A stretch of DNA of 64,000 nucleotides from the NCBI GenBank assembly GCA_009786025.1, contig WQUA01000007.1, positions 1 through 64,000 of the forward strand. Reading direction: 5' to 3'. Positions within the stretch are counted from its first letter, which is position 1, and each line of letters starts with the position of its first letter. The notes below the pieces were generated by a model. That model was not told where the DNA came from, did no database searches, and saw only the letters and a list, made by a program, of their open reading frames with translations. This stretch comes from Pseudomonadota bacterium. GTDB taxonomy: Bacteria > Pseudomonadota > Gammaproteobacteria > Burkholderiales > Casimicrobiaceae. This document shows positions 56,611 to 64,000 of this stretch, piece after piece. The position numbers were made by a program, and so were the translations under genes.

Positions 56611-56795
56611 CATCGCACAGGAATCAGGTATCAGAAAAACGCCACGTTATGCGGAGATGCGGAGCAGTGAAGAGTAACGCGGGTCTCCCTCCTGAAAGGG
56701 GAGGTGGCGTTACGCTGGGATTGTGCCTTTTACGGTTAAAAAACGCTGTGGTTCGCTGTGCTCACCACAGCCTGTGACGGCTTTCTGCCTCCTGG
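56611..56795. repeat. Spacer with a family B fragment and a palindrome after pgk
   Basis: AGGAATCAGGTATCAGAAAA (56619-56638) follows the pgk stop closely. A short palindrome CTCCCTCCTGAAAGGGGAGG (about 56685-56704) comes next. No gene is supported; the short ORFs here are repeat-derived. Confidence 0.6.
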
Positions 56796-57455
56796 TTACC
56801 ACAACAACCGCAGCCCCAGCCCAACAAAAATCACGCCGGCGAGGCGGTCGAGCCAGAGGCCAATTCGTGGATTGCGCGCCAGTTGTTGTCCAAGGCTGCC
56901 GGCGAGAAAGCCGATCACTGAAAAAATCAGTACCGCCTGTAGAGTGAACAACAGGCCCAGCAACGCCAGTTGCAAACCGACGCTGCCGTTCGCCGGTTTG
57001 ACGAATTGCGGCAGGAAAGCCAGAAAAAAAAGGATGACCTTCGGATTGATCGCGTTGGCGATCAGCCCGCGCGTGAACAGCGTCAGCGTACTTGCTTGTT
57101 GAAACGCCGGCGCCAATGGAGCCGAAGATGTTTCGGCAGAAACGGTGATAGGTTCGATCGGACGCCGCCAAGTGCTTCTCAGCGCGTTGGCGCCAAGCCA
57201 GATCAGGTAAGCGCCGCCGACGATTCGCAGCGCCATGAAAGCGTGGGGCGAGGCGGCGATGGCGGCGGAGACACCGAGGACTGCCAGCAACGTGTGGCTC
57301 AAGCAGCCAAGGCCGCAGCCCAGCCCGAAGGCGACGCCGGCGCGGCGGCCGCGCGCCATGCCGAGGCTGATGACCATCAGATTGTCAGGGCCGGGCGCAA
57401 GCGTCAACAGCACGGCGGCGGCAAGAAACAGCAGCGATTGGTCGAGGCCGAGCAT
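56796..57455 (-). CDS. LysE/RhtB family exporter
   Basis: A 219-residue inner-membrane protein with about six helices. LLTLAPGPDNLMVISLGMARGRRAGVAFGLGCGLG is the LysE/RhtB signature, and GLIANAINPKVILFFLAFLPQFV is the second conserved block. Members export amino acids or homoserine lactones; the substrate here is unknown. Monocistronic, convergent with pgk. Confidence 0.92.
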   Translation of the reverse strand: MLGLDQSLLFLAAAVLLTLAPGPDNLMVISLGMARGRRAGVAFGLGCGLGCLSHTLLAVLGVSAAIAASPHAFMALRIVGGAYLIWLGANALRSTWRRPIEPITVSAETSSAPLAPAFQQASTLTLFTRGLIANAINPKVILFFLAFLPQFVKPANGSVGLQLALLGLLFTLQAVLIFSVIGFLAGSLGQQLARNPRIGLWLDRLAGVIFVGLGLRLLW

Positions 57456-57823
57456 GAGCGGATTGGCGGAAACGGGGTGTCATTATAGCGCCGGTTTATA
57501 TTGAAGATACTCATGATTTGTTTCAGGCTTACGCGAAGGCGCGAAAAATGTTCCCCTCTCCCGGCCTTCGGCCACCTTCTCCCGCACGGGAGAGGGGAAC
57601 GATAAGCCCAACCGCTCAAAGCTGACCGCGCACATAGAAATATTCTGGACAGCAGTGCGCTTTCGTGGGAATGGCGAAGTCGCTCTTCGCATCTTCGCAT
57701 GAAAATGGCCCGTTATCGCCTTAAGCAAGAAATAAGCGCGAGAAGCCAGCATTTTTCTCTACGCCCTATACGTTCTTTACGGTTAAAATGTTTCATGTTT
57801 TTGCTTTTGTATTTTTGTAAGTT
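57456..57823. repeat. Repeat-filled divergent spacer between the LysE gene and miaB
   Basis: TTACGCGAAGGCGCGAA (about 57530-57546), a palindrome CCCCTCTCCCGGCCTTCGGC...CTCCCGCACGGGAGAGGGG (about 57552-57597) and family C (TTTTTCTCTACGCCCTATAC then GTTCTTTACGGTTAAAA, about 57751-57788) fill it. The miaB ATG follows the C element by about 35 bases. No gene is supported. Confidence 0.75.
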
Positions 57824-59185
57824 ATGAAAAAATTGTACCTGCGTACCTTTGGGTGCCAGATGAATGAATACGATTCGGCGCGTATCGCCGATCTTCTCGC
57901 CGACGCTGAGGGGGTGACGTTGACCGAGCGCCCCGAAGAAGCGGACATTATTTTGTTCAACACCTGTTCTGTGCGTGAGAAGGCGCAGGAAAAAGTGTTT
58001 CACGATCTGGGGCGCGTGCGTTTGTTGAAAAAAGACAAACCGGAGTTGATCATCGGGGTTGGCGGTTGCGTGGCGTCGCAGGAAGGCGAGGCGATTGTGA
58101 AGCGGGCGCCGTTCGTCGATGTGGTGTTCGGCCCGCAGACCTTGCATCGTTTGCCGGAGTTGATTGCTGCCAAGCGAGCGAGTGGCCGGGCGCAGGTGGA
58201 CATTCGTTTTCCCGAGATCGAAAAATTCGACCGTTTGCCGCCGCCGCGCGTTGAGGGCGTGTCGGCATTCGTGTCGATTATGGAAGGCTGCAGCAAATAT
58301 TGTTCCTATTGCGTGGTGCCTTACACGCGCGGCGAAGAAATCTCGCGGCCGTTCGAGGACGTGCTGGTGGAGGTCGTCGATCTTTCCGATCAGGGCGTGC
58401 AGGAGATCACGCTGCTTGGACAGAACGTCAACGCCTATCGCGGTAAAAAAGGCGATACGGCGGAAACGGCCGATCTGGCGGAGTTGCTCGAATATCTGGC
58501 AGAGGTGCCGGGAATCGAGCGATTGCGCTATACGACTTCGCACCCGTGCGAGATGTCGGCGCGGTTGATTGAGGCCTACGGCAAAATACCAAAGCTGGTG
58601 TCGCAATTGCACTTGCCGGTGCAATCGGGCTCCGACCGTATTCTGGCGGCAATGAAGCGCGGCTACACTGCGCTCGAATACAAATCCATTGTGCGCAAGC
58701 TGCGCACGGTGCGGCCGCAGTTGTCGTTGACGTCCGATTTCATCGTCGGCTTCCCCGGTGAGACCGATACCGATTTCGAGGCGACGTTGAAACTGGTGCG
58801 CGATGTGAAGTTCGACGGCGCGTTCAATTTTATTTACAGCCCGCGACCGGGTACGCCGGCGGCGGAACTTGATGAGCAAGTGCCGCGCGCTGTTCAGCAA
58901 CAGCGCTTTGAAGCGTTGCAAACATTGCTTGATGCGCAATACCTGGCATACAGCGAAGCGATGGTGGGATCGACACAACGCGTGCTGGTGACTGGTCCGG
59001 CGGTGAAAGACCCGCAGGAATTGCAGGCACGCACCGATAACAACCGGGTGGTGAATTTTTCCGGTGATAAAGTGCTGATCGGCCGCTATGTCGAGGTAAC
59101 CATCACGGCGGCGTTGCCGCATTCGCTGCGCGGTGAGCTGGCGGCTATGCGAAAGATGGAAGAAAAAACGAAAGAGGGCAAATGA
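57824..59185 (+). CDS. miaB: tRNA-2-methylthio-N6-dimethylallyladenosine synthase
   Basis: Radical-SAM methylthiotransferase modifying A37 of tRNAs, 453 residues. The UPF0004 domain has [27 protein letters not shown] and [11 protein letters not shown] with three cluster cysteines. The radical-SAM motif is [39 protein letters not shown] and a C-terminal TRAM domain follow. It overlaps the metzincin gene by four bases. Confidence 0.98.
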   Translation: MKKLYLRTFGCQMNEYDSARIADLLADAEGVTLTERPEEADIILFNTCSVREKAQEKVFHDLGRVRLLKKDKPELIIGVGGCVASQEGEAIVKRAPFVDVVFGPQTLHRLPELIAAKRASGRAQVDIRFPEIEKFDRLPPPRVEGVSAFVSIMEGCSKYCSYCVVPYTRGEEISRPFEDVLVEVVDLSDQGVQEITLLGQNVNAYRGKKGDTAETADLAELLEYLAEVPGIERLRYTTSHPCEMSARLIEAYGKIPKLVSQLHLPVQSGSDRILAAMKRGYTALEYKSIVRKLRTVRPQLSLTSDFIVGFPGETDTDFEATLKLVRDVKFDGAFNFIYSPRPGTPAAELDEQVPRAVQQQRFEALQTLLDAQYLAYSEAMVGSTQRVLVTGPAVKDPQELQARTDNNRVVNFSGDKVLIGRYVEVTITAALPHSLRGELAAMRKMEEKTKEGK

Positions 59186-61980
59186 AAATACGTTGGGGTG
59201 TACTTGTAAGTGTTTTGTGGCTGACAGCGTGCGCGAGTACTCGCCCGCTGTCAGGCAATGAAACGGCAGGAAGCGAAACGGAGCGCGCGAAAGGGGGAGC
59301 GCCAGCGGAAGCTCAGAGCAGCAGCGAAGCCAAAGGCGCTGACGACGACAAAGAGGCAACCAAGAAACCCGAAGTCAAGCCTTCTGGCAAAGAACCACCG
59401 TTTGATAACGTGATCGAGGACGCGAAGAAGCTCGATGGTTTTTTAAAGATTTACCGGAAAGACGACAAGGTGTGGATCGAGTTGATGCCGAAAGATTTCG
59501 ATCGGCTGTTTTACCTCAAATCGAATCTCGATCGTGGTATTGGTGAAAACCGTTTTTTCGGCGGTATGATGACTTATCCGGCAGGCGTACAGGGTGTTGT
59601 GCAGTTTCGTAAAGTCGGGCGAACGGTGCAGATGCTCGAAAAAAATATGGCGTACACCGCAGCGCCGGGGACGCCGGAAGCATTGGCTGTTGCACGATCA
59701 TTTTCCGACAGCTTGCTGGCGAGTACGCCGTTTGCGTCGTTGCCTCATCCTGAGCGCGACTCGATACTGGTCGAGGCAAACGCGCTGTTTGTCAACGATA
59801 TGCCTGCTGCGGCGCAAGCGTTGGAACAGAGCTATCGACAGGGTTATGCGTTCGACGCACGCCATTCGTATCTCGCCGACGCGAAAGCTTCCGACGCGCT
59901 GTTGACTTTCGATGTCAATGCGCATTATGCGCTGTCGCGGGTTGCCATGCCGCCGATGGGGCATCACGGCGAAGAGCCAATGCCGTCGCCGGGCGCTCCG
60001 ACATTGCCATCGGTGTTGCCGGATGTACGCAGCCTCTTTCTCGGTTTTCATTATTCGCTGGCGCCGTTGCCGGAAACGCCGATGAAAACGCGGTTGGCGG
60101 ATGAACGCGTCGGTTTTTTTCAGACTGAAAAACTGGATTTCACCGATAACGATGCACGGTTGCCGATTGTCCGCTTGATCAATCGTTGGCGGCTTGAGAA
60201 AAAAGACCCCAGCGCGGCGCTTTCCGAGCCGGTGACGCCGATCATTTTTTGGTTGGATCGAACGATTCCGTTGCGTTACCGTCAGCCGATTCGTGAAGGA
60301 GCGCTGGAGTGGAACAAAGCGTTTGAGCGGATCGGTTTCAAAGATGTTATTCGCGTTGAAATCGAACCGGACGACGCAACGTTTTCGACCAGTGATTTGC
60401 GACGTCCGTCGATCCGTTGGTTGACGACGGCGAAAACGGCATTCGGCGGCATCGGCCCTTCTGTCGTCGATCCGCGCACCGGCGAAATTCTCGATGCCGA
60501 CATTGGGCTCGACGCCAGTCAGGTGCGGGCGGTGGCGTCGATTTTCAGCGAAGCGATTGGCGGCGGGCAAACGAGCGAAGCGGGAGCTGAACTTGCTTCG
60601 TGGAAAACAGGCAGGGCGCCATCGGAACAAGCGTGTATGGTCGGCGCGACGGCGATGCAGGAAGCGCAGTTCGGATTGTCGTTGCTGGCGTTGCGCGGTG
60701 ACGTTGTGCCGGAAGACGCCACAACACAGCGTTTTGTTTTCGATTATCTGAAAAGCGTGACAATGCACGAAGTCGGCCACACGCTCGGCTTGCGCCACAA
60801 TTTTCATGCGTCAACAGCGTACAACGAAGTGCAACTGGCCGACAAAACGTTTACGGAAACGCACGGACTCGGCGGCTCGATCATGGAATATCTGCCCTGG
60901 AATCTGGCGCTGTCCGGCAAGCCGCAGGGCGCTTATCAGATGACGACGCTTGGGCCTTATGACTACTGGGCGATTGAATACGGTTACAGCACATGGCCGG
61001 AGGACGAAGAAGCGGCGGCGTTGGCGCGGATTGCGCAACGCGGAATCGACGATCTGCAACTTGCCTACGCGACCGATGAAGATGCGATGCCGTCGGCGCT
61101 TGATCCTGAAGTCAACACCAACGATCTGGGAAACGATCCGCTGGCGTATGCGCAAAAACGGATGACGCTCTCCAAAGAATTGTGGGCGCGCAGCGAGGCG
61201 ATGACTTTGCCCGAAGGAACGCGCTATGCCTTGTTGCGGCGCAATTTCGCTCGCGGAATGAGAGGAGCGGAACAAGCGGTGACATTTGCGGCGCGTTATG
61301 TCGGCGGTGCGCGGCTGCGAACCGCGCGCGCCGGTGATGCGGTGGACCCGTTGACGCCGATTGCAGCGGCGCAGCAACGACAGGCGCTGCAATTCTTGGC
61401 GCATGAGGTGTTGTCGGCGGACAGCATCGCATTCTCGCCGGTTTTCCTGCGCCATCTGGCGGCGAGCGCGTTCGACAAACTGAACGCGGAGACTTTGGGA
61501 GCGCCGATGGTGACGACCGATGTGGCGGTCGATCAAATGGTGTTATCGTTACACAAAAAGGCACTTGATCCGCTGATGAGCGAACGGACGGCGCAGCGCT
61601 TGCTGAACAATCTGGCGAAGAGCGCGGCGGGCGACGATGTGTTGACGCTCGGTGAATTGTATTCGACCCTGCGACAGGCGATCTGGAGCGAGTTGAAAGG
61701 CAACGACGACATTTCGCTGACGCGCCGTAACCTGCAACGCGAGCACGCCCGCCGAATTGCCGCGCCGTTGTTGGCGGCGTCGCCGACCTATCCGGCGGAT
61801 GCTCGTGCGTTGTTTCGTCTGGAAGCAGGGCAACTCAAAGCGGAGATTGAAAAAAGGCAAGCTCAAATGCAAGCGCGGATGCCGAAAAAAGCAACGCCGG
61901 AAACCATCGCGCATCTAGAGGAGGTTCGGGTATTGTTGACGCAGGCGCTGCAAGCGTCGATGATACGGATAACGCCTTGA
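59182..61980 (+). CDS. Large lipoprotein zinc metalloprotease (metzincin, DUF5117/DUF4953-like)
   Basis: A 932-residue protein with a lipoprotein signal (WLTACAST, lipid-modified Cys17) and a charged low-complexity spacer (about 20-75). A DUF5117-like region follows ([40 protein letters not shown]). The catalytic site [11 protein letters not shown] (residues 529-539) matches HExxHxxGxxH, and SIMEYLPW downstream is the Met-turn. This is a predicted active periplasmic or outer-membrane metzincin; the target is unknown. It is coupled to miaB by an ATGA overlap and sits between miaB and phoH, which are usually close neighbours. Confidence 0.9.
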   Translation: MKIRWGVLVSVLWLTACASTRPLSGNETAGSETERAKGGAPAEAQSSSEAKGADDDKEATKKPEVKPSGKEPPFDNVIEDAKKLDGFLKIYRKDDKVWIELMPKDFDRLFYLKSNLDRGIGENRFFGGMMTYPAGVQGVVQFRKVGRTVQMLEKNMAYTAAPGTPEALAVARSFSDSLLASTPFASLPHPERDSILVEANALFVNDMPAAAQALEQSYRQGYAFDARHSYLADAKASDALLTFDVNAHYALSRVAMPPMGHHGEEPMPSPGAPTLPSVLPDVRSLFLGFHYSLAPLPETPMKTRLADERVGFFQTEKLDFTDNDARLPIVRLINRWRLEKKDPSAALSEPVTPIIFWLDRTIPLRYRQPIREGALEWNKAFERIGFKDVIRVEIEPDDATFSTSDLRRPSIRWLTTAKTAFGGIGPSVVDPRTGEILDADIGLDASQVRAVASIFSEAIGGGQTSEAGAELASWKTGRAPSEQACMVGATAMQEAQFGLSLLALRGDVVPEDATTQRFVFDYLKSVTMHEVGHTLGLRHNFHASTAYNEVQLADKTFTETHGLGGSIMEYLPWNLALSGKPQGAYQMTTLGPYDYWAIEYGYSTWPEDEEAAALARIAQRGIDDLQLAYATDEDAMPSALDPEVNTNDLGNDPLAYAQKRMTLSKELWARSEAMTLPEGTRYALLRRNFARGMRGAEQAVTFAARYVGGARLRTARAGDAVDPLTPIAAAQQRQALQFLAHEVLSADSIAFSPVFLRHLAASAFDKLNAETLGAPMVTTDVAVDQMVLSLHKKALDPLMSERTAQRLLNNLAKSAAGDDVLTLGELYSTLRQAIWSELKGNDDISLTRRNLQREHARRIAAPLLAASPTYPADARALFRLEAGQLKAEIEKRQAQMQARMPKKATPETIAHLEEVRVLLTQALQASMIRITP

Positions 61981-62040
61981 AGGGAGATGGACGGAATTGT
62001 TCATCAGGCATGCGGAATAGCGAGCGAAGAGGAGACGATC

Positions 62041-62853
62041 ATGCTTGGAGCCATCATTGGCGACATCGTGGGTTCGATTTACGAATGGCACAACATCAAG
62101 ACGAAAACGTTTCCGTTTTTCAACGAGCGTTGCCATTTCACTGACGACACGGTGATGACTATTGCTGTGGCAGAAGCCCTGACGAACGGAAGAGCCTCCG
62201 ATGACTTCATCGACGCCATGAAAAAGTATGGCAAGCTATACCCGCGTTGTGGCTATGGCCGCCATTTCCATCGCTGGGTAAAGCTTGACAACCGCGAGCC
62301 GTACAACAGTTGGGGCAATGGCTCCGCCATGCGAGTTGCGCCCTGTGCGTGGTACGCAAAATCTCTTGCTGACGCCGAAGACTTGGCCGAGCGTTCTGCT
62401 GCCGTGACCCATAATCACCCCGAAGGGATCAAAGGAGCGCAAGCAACCGCAGCGGCGATTTATCTCGCCCGAACAGGAACGGACAAGGCCGGCATCAAGG
62501 CGTATGTGGAAAATAAATACGGCTACGATCTGACCCGTACGCTCGATGAAATTCGCTCCACCTATCAGTTTGATGTGAGTTGCCAAGGAACCGTGCCGCC
62601 GGCGATCATCGCTTTTCTGGAGAGCAATGGGTTTGAGGACGCCATTCGCAACGCGATTTCGCTGGGCGGCGACAGCGATACGCTTGCTGCGATTACAGGG
62701 AGTATCGCCGAAGCCGCTTATGGAATACCGGAGCCTCTTTTGGCCGAAGCTTTACGTTTCCTCGATGACCGGTTGACCCTCGCTGTCAACGCATGGCGAA
62801 CCCAAAAACCCTATCTCGCATCAATGGGAATGCCTGAAACGCGCTTGAATTGA
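62041..62853 (+). CDS. ADP-ribosylglycohydrolase family protein
   Basis: A 270-residue ARH-fold enzyme. [26 protein letters not shown], the metal-binding [29 protein letters not shown] and [25 protein letters not shown] are the family signatures, with the Asp residues that bind two Mg ions. Members remove ADP-ribose from arginine or related adducts. The ORF-track start (61987) adds 18 residues; ATG 62041 begins at the conserved block. Its context between the metzincin and phoH is unusual and may reflect acquisition. Confidence 0.93.
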   Translation: MLGAIIGDIVGSIYEWHNIKTKTFPFFNERCHFTDDTVMTIAVAEALTNGRASDDFIDAMKKYGKLYPRCGYGRHFHRWVKLDNREPYNSWGNGSAMRVAPCAWYAKSLADAEDLAERSAAVTHNHPEGIKGAQATAAAIYLARTGTDKAGIKAYVENKYGYDLTRTLDEIRSTYQFDVSCQGTVPPAIIAFLESNGFEDAIRNAISLGGDSDTLAAITGSIAEAAYGIPEPLLAEALRFLDDRLTLAVNAWRTQKPYLASMGMPETRLN

Positions 62854-62900
62854 AAGAGGGTATCTATGCACCAAACGGACACATCGCGCGAAAGGAAAGC

Positions 62901-63956
62901 ATGAGCGGAAAAGAGAAAGCATCAGCGTCGGAACTGAGCCTTGAATTTCCGGCAACGGGAAAACGGCTGCAATATTTGTGTGGGCCGATGGAGTCGCATC
63001 TGCGGGAAATCGAGACGGCGCTGCGGGTGACGCTTCAACACCGACATGGCGTTTTTCGCATTCATGGCGCGGCGGCGGACACCGGGCGGGCGGCAGCGGT
63101 TTTGCAGGCGTTGTATGCGCAAGCAAAAAAATCGTTGAGCCTGGAAGAAGTACAACTGATGTTGGCGGAAAGTGCGGCGAAAAAAAGGGTAGAGAAGGAT
63201 GCAACAAGCGACGCGAAAATATCGTCGCCAACGACGGTGACACATTTGCACACGCGCAAAGCGACGCTGAAAGCGCGCACCGCGAACCAGCAAACCTATC
63301 TCGACGCGATTGCAACGCACGATATTACTTTTGGCATCGGCCCTGCCGGCACCGGCAAAACCTACTTGGCGGTAGCGATGGCAGTTGATGCGCTGGAGCG
63401 CGACGCCGTGCAGCGAATTGTGCTGGTGCGGCCTGCTGTAGAAGCGGGCGAACGCCTGGGTTTTTTGCCGGGCGATCTGGCGCAGAAAGTTGATCCGTAT
63501 CTGCGGCCGTTGTACGACGCGCTCTACGATCTGCTCGGTTTCGACAAAACGCTGCGGTTGCTCGAACGACAGACGATAGAAATCGCGCCGCTGGCGTACA
63601 TGCGCGGACGTACCTTGAACGGCGCCTTCATCATTCTCGATGAAGCGCAGAACACCACACCGGAGCAGATGAAAATGTTTTTGACGCGCGTCGGCTTCGG
63701 CGCGAAAGTGGTGGTGACCGGCGATATTACGCAGATCGACCTACCGGGCGCTCAGCGTTCGGGGTTGATCGAGGCCGAAGCGATTCTGTACAAGGTTTCC
63801 GGCATTGCTTTTTCGTATTTCACCAGCGTTGACGTGGTGCGCCATCCGGTCGTGCAGCGCATTGTCGAAGCGTATGCAAAATATGAACAAGACCGTGAAC
63901 CAGGCGGCAGCGGCGCGCCACGCCGACGCTTATCAACGAAAGCGCCACGCTCATGA
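62901..63956 (+). CDS. phoH: PhoH family ATPase
   Basis: P-loop protein of the PhoH (YbeZ) type, 351 residues. Walker A is [21 protein letters not shown] and Walker [36 protein letters not shown] and [14 protein letters not shown] follow. AAAGGA lies four bases before the ATG at 62901; the ORF-track start at 62850 would overlap the upstream gene. YbeZ works with YbeY in RNA metabolism, and the next gene is ybeY. Confidence 0.96.
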   Translation: MSGKEKASASELSLEFPATGKRLQYLCGPMESHLREIETALRVTLQHRHGVFRIHGAAADTGRAAAVLQALYAQAKKSLSLEEVQLMLAESAAKKRVEKDATSDAKISSPTTVTHLHTRKATLKARTANQQTYLDAIATHDITFGIGPAGTGKTYLAVAMAVDALERDAVQRIVLVRPAVEAGERLGFLPGDLAQKVDPYLRPLYDALYDLLGFDKTLRLLERQTIEIAPLAYMRGRTLNGAFIILDEAQNTTPEQMKMFLTRVGFGAKVVVTGDITQIDLPGAQRSGLIEAEAILYKVSGIAFSYFTSVDVVRHPVVQRIVEAYAKYEQDREPGGSGAPRRRLSTKAPRS

Positions 63957-64000
63957 AACCATCACCCCAAACACCGACATTGACACTGTGTGTTCAACAA
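63953..64000 (+). CDS. ybeY: Start of endoribonuclease YbeY gene (3' truncated by the window)
   Basis: Only 16 residues are visible ([16 protein letters not shown]). The ATG overlaps the phoH stop by four bases, and the LTLxVQ pattern resembles YbeY N-termini. The call rests mainly on the conserved miaB-phoH-ybeY order. Confidence 0.6.
   Translation, partial: MKPSPQTPTLTLCVQQ

Noticed and set aside
57713-59359. 548-residue minus-strand ORF
   Set aside because: It is antisense to miaB, which has all MiaB motifs; the protein is His/Arg-rich with no domain, a GC-rich shadow frame.
59698-60807. 369-residue minus-strand ORF opposite the metzincin gene
   Set aside because: The plus-strand frame contains the HExxHxxGxxH site, lipobox and Met-turn; the antisense frame is Arg-rich and featureless.

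Overview
The window reads as a chromosomal segment of a Pseudomonadota bacterium, GC-rich and densely coded, with no phage, plasmid, CRISPR or transposase gene visible. The class is uncertain. A C-terminal VPTL/RRR anchor resembling IPTL-CTERM, a two-ATP-cone NrdA, a long TrpS and a tkt-gap-pgk cluster suggest a betaproteobacterium or a neighbouring gammaproteobacterial lineage. In contrast, the histidine and tryptophan operons are complete and of the gammaproteobacterial (E. coli-like) type: long-form HisG, bifunctional HisB, HisIE and TrpCF fusions, and a classical leader-peptide attenuator in front of each.

Layout: (1) 1-459, the 3' end of a surface-protein gene. (2) 1-8.5 kb, a repeat-rich spacer, then hisL-attenuator-hisGDCBHAFI with most genes overlapping. 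(3) 8.5-15.4 kb, a DUF192 exported protein and a Bcr/CflA exporter on the minus strand, then a site-2 protease, trpS, scpA, scpB and rluB on the plus strand. (4) 15.7-20.7 kb, rplU-rpmA with a strong promoter and a terminator, ispD-ispF, valS. (5) 21-25.7 kb, recJ (minus), a Dabb protein, lolC-lolD and a DUF1287 protein. (6) 25.7-32.9 kb, trpL-attenuator-trpE-G-D-CF-B-A. (7) 33-42.9 kb, oxyR, galU, ligA, zipA and smc on the minus strand with one DMT transporter between zipA and smc. (8) 43.3-47.9 kb, nrdA-nrdB behind a DnaA box and paired NrdR-like boxes. (9) 48-52 kb, a DUF2461 protein, tRNA-Cys, an MdtD-like exporter, and speD-speE (minus) behind a structured leader. (10) 52-57.5 kb, tkt-gap-pgk and a LysE-type exporter. 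(11) 57.8-64 kb, miaB, a large lipoprotein metzincin, an ADP-ribosylglycohydrolase, phoH and the start of ybeY.

The most unusual layer is a set of dispersed short repeats that fill nearly every spacer: G-rich palindromes (family A), degenerate CAGAGGTCAGG tracts (B), a CTTTGCGTTCTTTGCGGT element (C), a GGATTGCTTCG...CGCAATGACG element (D) and a GGGTTTGAAACCC element (E). They are not confined to spacers. One palindrome lies in frame inside trpE. The start codon and signal peptide of the DUF192 protein are made of family C. The last codons and stops of rluB, trpA and oxyR lie in family B. Repeats also sit between cotranscribed genes (nrdA/nrdB, gap/pgk, trpG/trpD). All calls come from reading the sequence and from remembered family features; no database search was run.
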